A stretch of DNA of 60,923 nucleotides from Methylococcaceae bacterium (GTDB lineage: Bacteria; Pseudomonadota; Gammaproteobacteria; Methylococcales; Methylomonadaceae): NCBI GenBank assembly GCA_006844705.1, contig SPJS01000111.1, positions 1 to 60,923 on the forward strand, given 5' to 3'. Made by a program: the position numbers and the translations under genes. The notes below the pieces were generated by a model. It was not told the DNA's origin. It searched no databases and worked only from the letters and a program-made list of their open reading frames with translations. Of the stretch, positions 8,677 through 17,760 are shown one piece after another (position 1 is the stretch's first letter; each line of letters starts with the position of its first letter).

Positions 8677-9313
8677 AAAAATCAGGCAGGGTTCGGTTAC
8701 CGTTGGTACGGTTATGGCTTTGGGGTTGCAGATAGCCGATGTACAGGCTGAGCAGGCCGCATTCAAGGCGGAAGAAATGCCGGCTTCGCATAGCGGACAT
8801 GATCACAAAATGATGGAAGGTGGCTGTGGAGGAAACATGCGCATGGATATGGATGGCATGGTCATGTACGAAAACAAAGATGAACTGCCCAAAGAATGTG
8901 AAGAAATTTCTGAAGATGTCAATATAGAAGTGCGTGCCGGAGTAAAGTATTCAAAAGACTATCCGGGAACAGTCTTCGGCTTTGACCAGCATCAGTGGAC
9001 CGCCAAACCGTGCTCACGGATAACAGTTAATTTTATTAATGATGATGATATTCGCCATCAATGGATGATTCACGGTTTGCCGCGTTATATGTATCCGGAA
9101 GGCATGTTCCATTTGGAAGTGAACGGCAAAAAAAGTATTTCCGGCACCTTTATTGTACCGAGCAGCCATTACACCTATCTTGTCCATTGCGATATTGCCC
9201 AGCACATGGAAAAAGGCATGAAAGCACAATTGGTGGTAGGGGAGGGACGCGGCAATCTGCCCAGTATTCCTGGAATCTCAGCCCCGGCCTTCAGAGGGCA
9301 ACAGGTGCAATAG
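8666..9313 (+). CDS. Periplasmic cupredoxin-domain copper protein
   Basis: The 215-residue protein starts with a signal peptide (likely cleavage after VQA, residue 28). A His/Met-rich segment follows (SHSGHDHKMM and MRMDMDGMVM, residues 41-67), then a cupredoxin fold from about residue 85. Type 1 copper ligands can be assigned to H131 and to C175, H180 and M185 in HCDIAQHMEKGM, which has the canonical C-x4-H-x4-M spacing. The start overlaps the multicopper oxidase by 11 bases and follows a GGAG, so translation is probably coupled. The likely role is electron donor to, or copper partner of, that oxidase; this rests on gene order. Confidence 0.82.
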   Translation: MQHKKIRQGSVTVGTVMALGLQIADVQAEQAAFKAEEMPASHSGHDHKMMEGGCGGNMRMDMDGMVMYENKDELPKECEEISEDVNIEVRAGVKYSKDYPGTVFGFDQHQWTAKPCSRITVNFINDDDIRHQWMIHGLPRYMYPEGMFHLEVNGKKSISGTFIVPSSHYTYLVHCDIAQHMEKGMKAQLVVGEGRGNLPSIPGISAPAFRGQQVQ

Positions 9314-9543
9314 TCGTCAGGAAAGATGACGCTAAGCTATGTTGTTAATTTAAAAGTAATTTCTTTTTATCATTTAGTTGTAATTTGCGCAGATTCAACT
9401 ATTTCTTAAGTTGAATTTGAAAGCTATTGCCTAGGCTGTTCAGACCTTATCAAGCGATTCACAAATTCTTTTTAGTTTAGATTTATGCCCAATGGAGGGA
9501 ATGAATCAAGACAAACTGATGTCCTCAATTACAAGCGAAGAAT

Positions 9544-12117
9544 ATGTTGGATACGATAAACTTTAAAACCAAATTGTTGATTTTGACTTTATTGCCCATG
9601 CTGGGCATGTTGTATTTTGCCCAGTTGGAAATGCGATCAGCGATTACCCGAAAAGCAGAAAGTGAAACGATTGTGACTCTTGCTGAATTCTCTGTAATAG
9701 CAAGTTCCCTGGTCCATGAATTACAAAAAGAGCGAGGGGCATCTGCTGGGTATATTGGTAGTGGGGGAAACAAGTTTGCGAAAAAACTGCCGCAACAGCA
9801 TGAATCAACAAATAAAAAAATTCAGTCCTTAACCCTGTTTTTAGAAAGTTTTGAAAGCGGTAATATCCCCGGTGATTTTTCAAGCACGTTGCAAAAAGCC
9901 CGTAATGATTTACAGCAGATTGAGGCCAAAAGAAAGGGTGTGTTGAATTTAAGAAGCGGTCTCAAACCCACGCTTAAATATTATACCGGCTTGAATACCC
10001 TGTTTTTAGCTCTGGCCGGAGAGATGGCAAAGCAAAGTGAGCAGGGTGAATTGTCCAGACTGGCCAGTGGCTATGTGAATTTTCTGCAAAGTAAGGAACG
10101 CGCCGGAATTGAGCGAGCGGTATTAGCCAATACCTTTGCGGCAGACCAGTTTGGTGCAGGCATGTTGAACAAATTGCTTGGCTTGATAACGACTCAAAAA
10201 ATCTATCTGGATGTGTTCTACACCTTTGCGCCAGCCGCTCAAATTGAGTTTTATGAACAAACCGTACAGGGTGAGCCAATTACAGCAACAAAGTTGATGC
10301 GGGAGGTTGCTTTGCATAATGCCAGTACAGGAGGCTTTGGCGTTGATCCGACATCCTGGTTTAAAATGCAGACCAAAAAAATTAATCTTCTTAAAGCAGT
10401 AGAAGATAAATTATCTGTTGATTTAATTGATAGCGCTGCCACAGTGGCCAAGCAGGCTGGCTGGTCTTTTTTATTGTCCTGTATCGTGTTCAGTGGCATT
10501 TTTATCGGCAGCCTCATACTGGCTATTTATTTTGTGCGTACCATTCTCAACCAGTTAGGGGCAGACCCAAAACAGGTGTTGGAAGCTATTAATACGATTG
10601 CCGCCGGAAAACTGGATACCCCGTTGTATTCAGGTGAAAAACAGGAGAGCGGCGTGTTTGCCGGGATCAAAACCATGCAGACCAATCTTCTGGCAAGTCG
10701 TGAAAAAGAACGAAAACATACCATGGACATCAGCCGGATCAAGCAGGGGCTGGACAACGTTACCTCCAATGTCATGCTGGCGGATGCAGATTGTAAAATT
10801 GTGTATATGAACAGCTCGATAAAGCTCATGTTCAAACAGATTGAAGAGGATTTGAGAGTGGTTTTTCCTGATTTTGACTGCGAACAATTACTTGGCACAT
10901 CGATTGACAAGTTTCACAAAAACCCTGCTCATCAACGTGGATTGTTAAGTCAACTGAAGGACACTTTCTGCTCAGAGTTAATCATTGGCCCCTGCCATTT
11001 ACGAATTGTTGCCAACCCGGTGATTGCAGAAAACGGAGAGCGATTGGGCACGGTCGTCGAGTGGCTGGATAGAACCCTGGAAATCCAGATTGAAGAAGAA
11101 ATCAAAGGGATTGTGAGCAGTGTGAAAGCAGGGCAATTGGATCAGCGCCTTGAGTTGTCTAATAAACAAGGGTTCATGGCCAGTTTGAGTGAAGGTATCA
11201 ATGAGTTTTCTGATGTAATAGAGAATGTGTTTTCAGATATCAGCAGTTCCATGGAGAGCATCGCCGTTGGCGATTTAAATAACCGAATGGAAGGAAATTA
11301 TGAGGGCGTTTATCTGGAATGTAAGAAAAACCTAAATGCATCGGTGGATAAATTAAATGAAATTGTTTATGAAATCAGGGCGTCGTCGAATTCCATCAAT
11401 CTTTCATCAAAAGAAGTGGCCAGTGGTAACAATGATTTATCCCAACGTGCTGAGCAACAGGCGGCAAGTCTGGAGCAGACAGCGGCGAGTATGGAACAGT
11501 TGACCAGTACGGTGCAGAACAATGCAGAAAATGCTAACCAGGCGAACAGGATCACGACAAATACCCGAAGACTGGCCGAGCAAGGTGGGGGCGTGGTGCA
11601 TCAGGCCGTCAGCGCCATGCAGGAGATCAGCGAAAGTAGCAACCAGATAGCCAATATTATTGGTGTCATTGATGAAATTGCTTTTCAAACCAATTTGTTA
11701 GCACTTAACGCGTCGGTCGAAGCGGCCAGAGCGGGTGAGCAGGGGCGTGGCTTCTCTGTTGTTGCAACTGAGGTTAGAAATCTGGCGCAACGAAGCGCAA
11801 AGGCGGCAAAAGACAGTAAAGAACTCATTGAAAGCAGCGTGAAAAAAGTGGGGCTGGGGACTGAATATGTCAATAAAACCGGACACGCTTTAAATGAAAT
11901 TGTCTCTTCGGTTAAGGACGTCAGTGATATTGTGGCAGAAATAGCCTCTGCCAGTGCTGAACAGTCTCAGGGGATTCTTCAGGTCAACAAGGCGGTATCT
12001 CAATTAGACGAAATCACCCAGCAAAATGCAGCCCTTTCAGAACAGACAAGTGCTGCAAGCATTTCAATGTCTGAGCAAACAGGCAAAATGTCCGCATTAT
12101 TAAAGTTCTTCCATTAA
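9544..12117 (+). CDS. Methyl-accepting chemotaxis protein with NIT sensor domain
   Basis: The 857-residue receptor has membrane segments at about residues 9-25 and 307-332, enclosing a periplasmic domain of about 280 residues. That domain contains [13 protein letters not shown], typical of the NIT (nitrate/nitrite sensing) helical family. A HAMP region (about 333-385), a PAS-like region (about 395-500), further HAMP-like linkers and the MCP signalling domain (about 610-857) follow. The signalling tip [20 protein letters not shown] is well conserved. It would feed the CheA/CheW array. Binding of nitrate or nitrite is inferred from the family. No chemotaxis genes are near, and it appears monocistronic. 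Confidence 0.9.
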   Translation: MLDTINFKTKLLILTLLPMLGMLYFAQLEMRSAITRKAESETIVTLAEFSVIASSLVHELQKERGASAGYIGSGGNKFAKKLPQQHESTNKKIQSLTLFLESFESGNIPGDFSSTLQKARNDLQQIEAKRKGVLNLRSGLKPTLKYYTGLNTLFLALAGEMAKQSEQGELSRLASGYVNFLQSKERAGIERAVLANTFAADQFGAGMLNKLLGLITTQKIYLDVFYTFAPAAQIEFYEQTVQGEPITATKLMREVALHNASTGGFGVDPTSWFKMQTKKINLLKAVEDKLSVDLIDSAATVAKQAGWSFLLSCIVFSGIFIGSLILAIYFVRTILNQLGADPKQVLEAINTIAAGKLDTPLYSGEKQESGVFAGIKTMQTNLLASREKERKHTMDISRIKQGLDNVTSNVMLADADCKIVYMNSSIKLMFKQIEEDLRVVFPDFDCEQLLGTSIDKFHKNPAHQRGLLSQLKDTFCSELIIGPCHLRIVANPVIAENGERLGTVVEWLDRTLEIQIEEEIKGIVSSVKAGQLDQRLELSNKQGFMASLSEGINEFSDVIENVFSDISSSMESIAVGDLNNRMEGNYEGVYLECKKNLNASVDKLNEIVYEIRASSNSINLSSKEVASGNNDLSQRAEQQAASLEQTAASMEQLTSTVQNNAENANQANRITTNTRRLAEQGGGVVHQAVSAMQEISESSNQIANIIGVIDEIAFQTNLLALNASVEAARAGEQGRGFSVVATEVRNLAQRSAKAAKDSKELIESSVKKVGLGTEYVNKTGHALNEIVSSVKDVSDIVAEIASASAEQSQGILQVNKAVSQLDEITQQNAALSEQTSAASISMSEQTGKMSALLKFFH

Positions 12118-12478
12118 GGTTCGATGATTTTGCTGCAAAAGCTTACTGTGAATTGGATGTCATGAAGATGCCTTATGCGAAATGCGTAAAGCTGTGAAAT
12201 AGTTACTTGTTTTTTGCTTTTTTTATGCACGCTATGAGGTTGGTTCAAAGAGGAATTGTTGGCAGATAGATAATGATTGGAAATCATTAAACTGAGATTA
12301 AAAATCAAAAACTTATAGCTTTTTTTATGAAAGACGAAGAATGTAAAATAAAGACGTTCTGGATGGAGGACGTGCTCTGCATAAAAAAATAACCGCATTT
12401 GTTGCCTGTAAATATAAAAACAATCCATTTTTAGGGTAGAATAACGACCTCATTCTCTTGAGGAGGGTTCTAAAAAAA
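12118..12478. other. 361-base intergenic region
   Basis: It is AT-rich, with no gene and no terminator that I can defend after the chemoreceptor. A TAGAAT box at 12437-12442 could be the -10 of the FKBP gene, but no good -35 is placed at the right distance. Confidence 0.4.
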
Positions 12479-12949
12479 ATGACACAACGTATTGTCGCGA
12501 TAATTGCTATCGTTCTTACAGGAATTACTATGTTTTCAATTGCCAATGCCACGTCCCCTGAAGAAAACAGGGCTGCCTCAGAAGCATTTTTAAAAGAAAA
12601 TGGCAGCAAAGATAATATTGTGACTACAAAAAGTGGATTGCAGTATGAAGTGTTAAGTCAGGGAGGCGGCAAGTCTCCTGTTGCGACGGATAATGTTACG
12701 GTTCATTATAAAGGCACGACGATTGATGGCAGTGTCTTTGACAGTTCTTATGATCGTGGCTCACCAGCAACGTTTCCGTTGAACAGAGTTATTTCAGGGT
12801 GGACCGAAGGCCTGCAATTGATGAAAGAAGGGGCGAAATACCGCTTTTTTATTCCTTCTAATCTGGCGTATGGAGAACGTGGTGCGGGTCGTTTAATTGG
12901 CCCAAATGCAGCGTTGATTTTTGAAGTTGAATTAATCAAAGTCCAGTAA
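12479..12949 (+). CDS. Periplasmic FKBP-type peptidyl-prolyl isomerase
   Basis: I start at the ATG 12479 because AGGAGG (12461-12466) precedes it; an in-frame TTG at 12458 would put that site inside the gene. The 156-residue product has a signal peptide (cleavage likely after ANA, residue 24), a short FkpA-like linker helix and one FKBP domain. Conserved FKBP elements are VTVHYKGTTIDGSVFDSSYDRG, the VISGWTEGLQLMKEGAKYRF core and IPSNLAYGERGAG near the end. It catalyses cis-trans isomerisation of prolyl bonds in exported proteins. It is shorter at the N-terminus than E. coli FkpA, closer to the small Mip/FklB type. A strong terminator follows. Confidence 0.9.
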   Translation: MTQRIVAIIAIVLTGITMFSIANATSPEENRAASEAFLKENGSKDNIVTTKSGLQYEVLSQGGGKSPVATDNVTVHYKGTTIDGSVFDSSYDRGSPATFPLNRVISGWTEGLQLMKEGAKYRFFIPSNLAYGERGAGRLIGPNAALIFEVELIKVQ

Positions 12950-12992
12950 GCTGTATTGAATTTTCCGAAAACACGCGGTTGTTTCGGATGAC

Positions 12993-13022
12993 AAAAAGCC
13001 CTGTTTTACAGGGCTTTTTTAT
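12993..13022 (+). terminator. Rho-independent terminator after the FKBP gene
   Basis: AAAAAGCCCTG, a short loop and CAGGGCTTTTTT form a stem of about ten pairs followed by a T-run. It separates the isomerase gene from rlmKL. Confidence 0.85.
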
Positions 13023-13063
13023 TTCTCAAGGAATGGTATTACCGGTTACTTTATGATTACAGC

Positions 13064-15244
13064 ATGAAAGAATTTCAGTTTTTTGCCAGTACACCCAAAG
13101 CAATGGAGACCTTGCTAGCCAAAGAGCTGACTGATCTTGGGGTGATGGATGTCAAACAGGTTGTGGCAGGCGTGTCGTTTTCCGGGCCTTTGCACATCGC
13201 CTATAAAGCCTGTTTATGGTCACGTCTGGCCAACCGGGTATTGTTGCAAATTGCAGAATTTCCGGTGCATTCTCAAGAAGACTTGTACGATGGTGTAAAA
13301 CAAACCAACTGGTTTGAGCATGTAAAACCAGACGGCAGTCTGCGCATCAGTTTCACTGGAAAAAGTCGAGAAATCCGTAATACGCATTTCGGTGTGTTAA
13401 AAGTGAAAGACGCCATCGTCGATCAAATGCGTAGCAAATTTCACAAACGTCCGGATATTGTTCAACAAAATCCAGATATTCATGTGCATGTTCATTTGCA
13501 AAATAATATTGCGCAACTTAGCTTGGATTTGTCAGGTGAGAGTTTGCACCGGCGAGGTTACCGTGAGGTCAGCATTAAGGCACCGATGAAAGAAAACCTG
13601 GCTGCCGCCATGTTGATCCTGGGCGGCTGGCCGGAGATAGCCCAAAAACAGGGGAGCTTGCTCGACCCGATGTGCGGATCAGGCACATTACTGGTGGAAG
13701 CCGCGATGATCGCTGCTGATTATGCACCAGGGCTGGAACGCGACTATTTCGGTTTTATGGGGTGGAAACAGCATCAGCCCGAGTTGTGGCAACAGGAATG
13801 GGATGAGGCGAGGGAGCGAAAATACCAGGGCTTGAAACAGATGCCGGTGATTGTTGGTTTTGATGAAAGCCGGCGTACGGCAAGTACTGCAATCAAGCAT
13901 GTGGAGAACGCCGGTTTGAGTGAATTTATCCATATTGAAAAGCGCGATATTTCACTGGCAGAAGCGGCAGCCAGTTGGCCAGCCGGTTTACTGGTATGTA
14001 ATCCGCCGTATGGTGAGCGCTTGAATGACAAGGATGAAACCGCACAACTTTATCATCAGTTTGGTGAGGTGCTGAAACAGCGCTTTGGGGGGTGGCAGGC
14101 AGCGATTATTATCAGTGATGCTGAGCTGGGATTCAGGCTGGGGATTCGATCGCAAAAGCCGGTCACCTTATATAATGGTGCGTTGGAATGCAAGTTGCTC
14201 CGTATGCAAATTGAGGAACAGGACTTTTTTATTCCCAAAGCGAAGACGGCGGATGAACGCACGGCCTTCATCCAGACCCAAAGTCGGCAGGCCGGCGCGG
14301 AAATGTTTGCCAATCGCTTGCGCAAGAATCGTAAAAAGCTGGCACGTTGGTTAACGCGGGAGGATATTCATTGCTATCGCTTATATGATGCGGACCTGCC
14401 TGAATATGCGGCTGCCGTGGATGTGTATCAAGGCGAGCAGACCTGGGTGACGGTGCAGGAATATGAGGCACCGGCCACGGTGAGTACAGAAAAAGCAAAT
14501 GAGCGCCTGGCCGGAATGTTGGCTGAACTGCCTGAAATCGTAAATACGTCGGCGGAAAATATATTTCTCAAGATCAGAAAGAAACAAAAACAACGTGATC
14601 AATACGAGAAGCTGGCCAGTGAAGGTGACTTTTATCAAATCGAAGAAGGCGGCTGCCGGTTTCTGGTCAACTTTACTGATTATCTGGATACTGGCATTTT
14701 CCTCGACCATCGTCCAGTGCGGCTACGCATTCAACAGCAGGCCAGTGGCAAACGCTTTTTAAACCTGTTTGCTTACACCGGGACGGCGACGGTTCATGCA
14801 GCCCAAGGCGGTGCAGCTTCTTCTGTGACTATTGATATGTCCAACACTTATCTGCAATGGGCCAAGGATAATTTCGAGTTGAATAACATGGGTACGAGTC
14901 ACCAGATTCAGCGGGCAAATTGCGTGGAATGGCTACAGGAACAAAGCGCCCTGGATTGCCCGCCAGAGTTTGATTTAATCTTTATGGATCCGCCGACATT
15001 TTCCAACTCAAAAAAAATGGACGGGGTCTTTGATATACAGAAGAATCATGTATTTTTTATCCAAATGGCGATGGCCCTGCTGTCAGAGCAGGGCGAACTG
15101 CTGTTTTCTACGAATTTCAAGCGTTTTAAACTGGATGAAGATCAGTTGAGCGAATTCAACATCCGTAACATCAGTAAAGAAACCATCGCAGAAGATTTTG
15201 CCCGTAACCCCAGAATTCATTATTGCTGGAGCATAAGTAAATGA
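13064..15244 (+). CDS. rlmL: Bifunctional 23S rRNA methyltransferase RlmKL
   Basis: The 726-residue length and the two-methyltransferase plan match RlmKL, which makes m2G2445 and m7G2069 in 23S rRNA. An N-terminal THUMP region (about 1-160) is followed by the first Rossmann methyltransferase, with LDPMCGSGTLLVEAA near 202-216 and the catalytic VCNPPYGERL near 310. The C-terminal methyltransferase has FLNLFAYTGTATVHAA near 565 and FMDPPTFSNS near 645. Both SAM-binding and catalytic motifs are intact. The stop overlaps the start of acyP by four bases (ATGA), so the two are translationally coupled. Confidence 0.95.
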   Translation: MKEFQFFASTPKAMETLLAKELTDLGVMDVKQVVAGVSFSGPLHIAYKACLWSRLANRVLLQIAEFPVHSQEDLYDGVKQTNWFEHVKPDGSLRISFTGKSREIRNTHFGVLKVKDAIVDQMRSKFHKRPDIVQQNPDIHVHVHLQNNIAQLSLDLSGESLHRRGYREVSIKAPMKENLAAAMLILGGWPEIAQKQGSLLDPMCGSGTLLVEAAMIAADYAPGLERDYFGFMGWKQHQPELWQQEWDEARERKYQGLKQMPVIVGFDESRRTASTAIKHVENAGLSEFIHIEKRDISLAEAAASWPAGLLVCNPPYGERLNDKDETAQLYHQFGEVLKQRFGGWQAAIIISDAELGFRLGIRSQKPVTLYNGALECKLLRMQIEEQDFFIPKAKTADERTAFIQTQSRQAGAEMFANRLRKNRKKLARWLTREDIHCYRLYDADLPEYAAAVDVYQGEQTWVTVQEYEAPATVSTEKANERLAGMLAELPEIVNTSAENIFLKIRKKQKQRDQYEKLASEGDFYQIEEGGCRFLVNFTDYLDTGIFLDHRPVRLRIQQQASGKRFLNLFAYTGTATVHAAQGGAASSVTIDMSNTYLQWAKDNFELNNMGTSHQIQRANCVEWLQEQSALDCPPEFDLIFMDPPTFSNSKKMDGVFDIQKNHVFFIQMAMALLSEQGELLFSTNFKRFKLDEDQLSEFNIRNISKETIAEDFARNPRIHYCWSISK

Positions 15245-15513
15245 ATCAAAGCATCACGTTCATTGTAAAAGGCCGGGTGCAAGGGGTTGGTTACCGGGCA
15301 TTTGTACGCAAACACGCAGTGTCATTACACATTTCAGGCCACGCAAAAAACCTGGCGAACGGAGATGTTGAAGTCATTGCCTGCGGGGCCGAAGCGTCGC
15401 TACAGACATTGATGGAAAAATGTCGCAAAGGCCCTGTGTTTGCAAAAGTAACAGAGTTAACCCTTGTTAATGACGTCATGACGGCCGCATATCAATCGTT
15501 TGAAATTTTATGA
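15241..15513 (+). CDS. acyP: Acylphosphatase
   Basis: The 90-residue protein is standard size for acylphosphatase, which hydrolyses carboxyl-phosphate anhydrides. The signature GRVQGVGYRAFVRK contains the phosphate-binding R19, and GHAKNLANGDVEV supplies the catalytic N37. It overlaps rlmL by four bases. Confidence 0.93.
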   Translation: MNQSITFIVKGRVQGVGYRAFVRKHAVSLHISGHAKNLANGDVEVIACGAEASLQTLMEKCRKGPVFAKVTELTLVNDVMTAAYQSFEIL

Positions 15514-15574
15514 AAGCTGAAGTTGTGTCAGATTAAGTCTGGACTGCGGCAGATCAACATAATAGTTGAGCGCT

Positions 15575-15640
15575 AACAGGTGATTGAAAAACGTGATGAG
15601 CGTAGACAAGACAAGGCAATAGTTTTTCAAGCACCTGCTA
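15575..15640 (+). repeat. Family B inverted repeat, short copy
   Basis: The left end ACAGGTGATTGAAAAAC and the right end GTTTTTCAAGCACCTGC are imperfect inverted repeats about 27 bases apart. The same ends, with a longer interior, occur at 21196-21343. It sits between acyP and the glycosyltransferase gene. Confidence 0.6.
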
Positions 15641-15673
15641 AAACAACGTTCACACATATGTATTGGATTAATA

Positions 15674-16543
15674 ATGATTAATATAGTCTTACGTGCTCAA
15701 TTGGGTAATTTATTATTTCAATATGCATTCGGACGGCATTTGGCGATAAAAAATAATACAAGGTTACGCTTAATAACCAAAAACTATAAAACGTTATCTG
15801 ACCCTTTGGGGCAGCGGGTTATAAAGTTGTTAAAATTATTTAATATTGCCGATGTTGAAACGACATCAATGGTGCATGATAGTATTGCTAGAAAGCTTGG
15901 TGTGTATCATTTTGACTTTAAACATAAATTAATTCGTGAAGATGACTTGGGGTTTGGGTTTCACCCTCATTTACTCGAGCTAAATGGCGAGGTCTTTTTA
16001 GATGGCTTTTTTCAAAGCGAGAAATACTTTTATGATAATAGAGATGTTATTAAGGATGAGATTCAATTTAAAAGAGACTATTTTGGCGAAGAGGGTAGAA
16101 ATTATAAACAATTAATTAAACACCATCAGTCTGTAGCGCTTCATGTTCGCAGAGGGGATTATTTAAAGTCTGGCGCTCTTAATGTTTGCAACATTAATTA
16201 TTTTAAGAACGCAATTGAATTTTTTCTCAGTAATTATAATGAGCCAATGTTTTTTGTTTTTTCAGATGATATTGATTGGTGTAGAGAATACTTGAGATGT
16301 CCTAATATGAAATTTGTAGATATTCCAGACGCCAGGGTTAACCCGGTGATTGATATGCAGCTTATGAGCTTATGTGATCATCAAATAATTTCTAATAGTA
16401 CATATTCATGGTGGGCGGCCTGGATAAATAATAATCAGAATAAAGTTGTTGTGTCGCCATACAAATGGTTTAACAGAGAGGATTATAATGAATCTGCTAT
16501 GATCCACACCATTCCTGAACAATGGGTCAAAATTAAATTTTGA
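15674..16543 (+). CDS. GT11-family glycosyltransferase (alpha-1,2-fucosyltransferase-like)
   Basis: The 289-residue length fits GT11. The N-terminal GNLLFQYAFGRHLA and the donor-binding HVRRGDYL (around residue 156) are hallmark GT11 motifs. SNSTYSWWAAWI near 240 is a further conserved block. The family transfers fucose from GDP-fucose to galactose, usually in O-antigen or capsule. The acceptor is unknown, and no GDP-fucose or polysaccharide genes are adjacent. The coding sequence is visibly more AT-rich than its neighbours, has no clear ribosome binding site and is flanked by a repeat and a gene-free stretch. It is probably a transferred single gene. Confidence 0.85.
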   Translation: MINIVLRAQLGNLLFQYAFGRHLAIKNNTRLRLITKNYKTLSDPLGQRVIKLLKLFNIADVETTSMVHDSIARKLGVYHFDFKHKLIREDDLGFGFHPHLLELNGEVFLDGFFQSEKYFYDNRDVIKDEIQFKRDYFGEEGRNYKQLIKHHQSVALHVRRGDYLKSGALNVCNINYFKNAIEFFLSNYNEPMFFVFSDDIDWCREYLRCPNMKFVDIPDARVNPVIDMQLMSLCDHQIISNSTYSWWAAWINNNQNKVVVSPYKWFNREDYNESAMIHTIPEQWVKIKF

Positions 16544-16851
16544 ACTGTTTCTATCAATAATAACTGCAACCTGAATCCACGAATTCACTACGCCACAGGA
16601 CGCAAGCGCTTGATGCCACAGCGGTCAAAAAAATACCCGCTTAACCTATCGGCAAAGCTAAGATTTTTTTGAAGCACATAGATGTGGTGTATGCAGATTA
16701 TACTGGAGCATTAATCTGTGACGCCTCTGTGAAACCAATATCTACGCCTTGTTATACGCATTGAAGTCACGGATTCAGGTACCAATCAAACAGCGAGAAG
16801 AGTAAAGCCAGTGGCCAATGAAGTTGTTAGCAAGTAATGACCGAGTAAGGA
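16544..16851. other. 308-base intergenic region
   Basis: No gene is visible. A 10-base inverted repeat (ACCTGAATCC at 16569, GGATTCAGGT at 16771) brackets about 200 bases, but this is short enough to be chance. The region lies between the AT-rich glycosyltransferase and the end of the response regulator gene. Confidence 0.4.
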
Positions 16852-17760
16852 TTAGCGGTTACTTAGAAATTGCAGGCACATTGCGGTGGCTGTTGTGCGG
16901 TTTTCGACATTGAGTTTACGAAAAACGGCCTCCAGGTGTTTGTTGACTGTGCGTGGGCTCATTGACAGTATTTGCCCGATATCCCGGTTGGTTTTGCCTT
17001 GCGCGAGCCAGTACAGGACTTCTGCTTCACGGTCGGTGAGTTTGAAATGTTCTTTAAGTCGGTTGCGAATCGTCCCTTCATCGTCATCCAGCAGTTTGAG
17101 TAAATATTCGTAAGGCGAGGATTGACCTAAAAAACGGATTTGCACATTTTTGTCCAGCCCGGTCAACGACAGTGTGCTGAATTTTTCCGGATGATGTGAA
17201 AACCAGTAACGCACCTGTTTGGGCAATTCCTGATTTAACCAGTCTTCACTGGCATTCAGCGATGAAATGAATTTTCTGGCATGGATTGTTGCCCAGATCA
17301 TGTTGCCATTAATATCACAGGCAAAGGCAAGTTGACCGATGCCGTCCAACGCACTGCGCGCACTGCGGGTGAGTCTGGAGTTTTTCAGATGGGTATTGAT
17401 ACGGGCCAGTAATTCATCCAGATTGACGGGTTTGGTGATGTAGTCAACGCCACCCGATTCCAGGCCGGAGACAATATTTTGCGTATCCGTCAGTCCGGTC
17501 ATAAAAATTACGGGCACATCACACAGGTCAGGGTTTTGTTTCAGTGCTTTACAGGCATCAAATCCGTCCATATTTGGCATCAATGCATCCATTAAAATAA
17601 TATCAGGCACCATGCGGCCGGCAATCGCCAAGGCTTGCAAGCCATCCATAGCAACAAAAATGGTATAGCCCTGATCCGCCAATGCATCATTCAGCATGCC
17701 CAGTTCCTGGGCAGAATCATCAGCAATCAGAACAATACCTCTAGAGCCGGTTTCATTCAT
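16852..17760 (-). CDS. Response regulator, receiver plus LuxR-type HTH
   Basis: In this 302-residue protein the receiver domain covers about residues 8-125, with the acidic pair in LIADDS, the phosphorylation site D58 (ILMDALMPNMDG) and the Lys of TKPVN. A middle region of about 100 residues is followed by a LuxR/NarL-type HTH at about 237-300 (LTDREAEVLYWLAQGKTNRDIG). It should bind DNA when phosphorylated. The gene overlaps the end of the permease-kinase gene by eight bases and is its probable partner. The likely targets are the divergent urt-fmd genes, inferred from position. Confidence 0.9.
   Translation of the reverse strand: MNETGSRGIVLIADDSAQELGMLNDALADQGYTIFVAMDGLQALAIAGRMVPDIILMDALMPNMDGFDACKALKQNPDLCDVPVIFMTGLTDTQNIVSGLESGGVDYITKPVNLDELLARINTHLKNSRLTRSARSALDGIGQLAFACDINGNMIWATIHARKFISSLNASEDWLNQELPKQVRYWFSHHPEKFSTLSLTGLDKNVQIRFLGQSSPYEYLLKLLDDDEGTIRNRLKEHFKLTDREAEVLYWLAQGKTNRDIGQILSMSPRTVNKHLEAVFRKLNVENRTTATAMCLQFLSNR

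Noticed and set aside
12458..12481. Upstream TTG start for the FKBP gene
   Set aside because: It would place the AGGAGG ribosome binding site inside the coding region. The ATG at 12479 gives a proper signal peptide.
16569..16780. 10-base inverted repeat that could mark a small insertion
   Set aside because: Too short, with no duplication next to it and no second copy seen.
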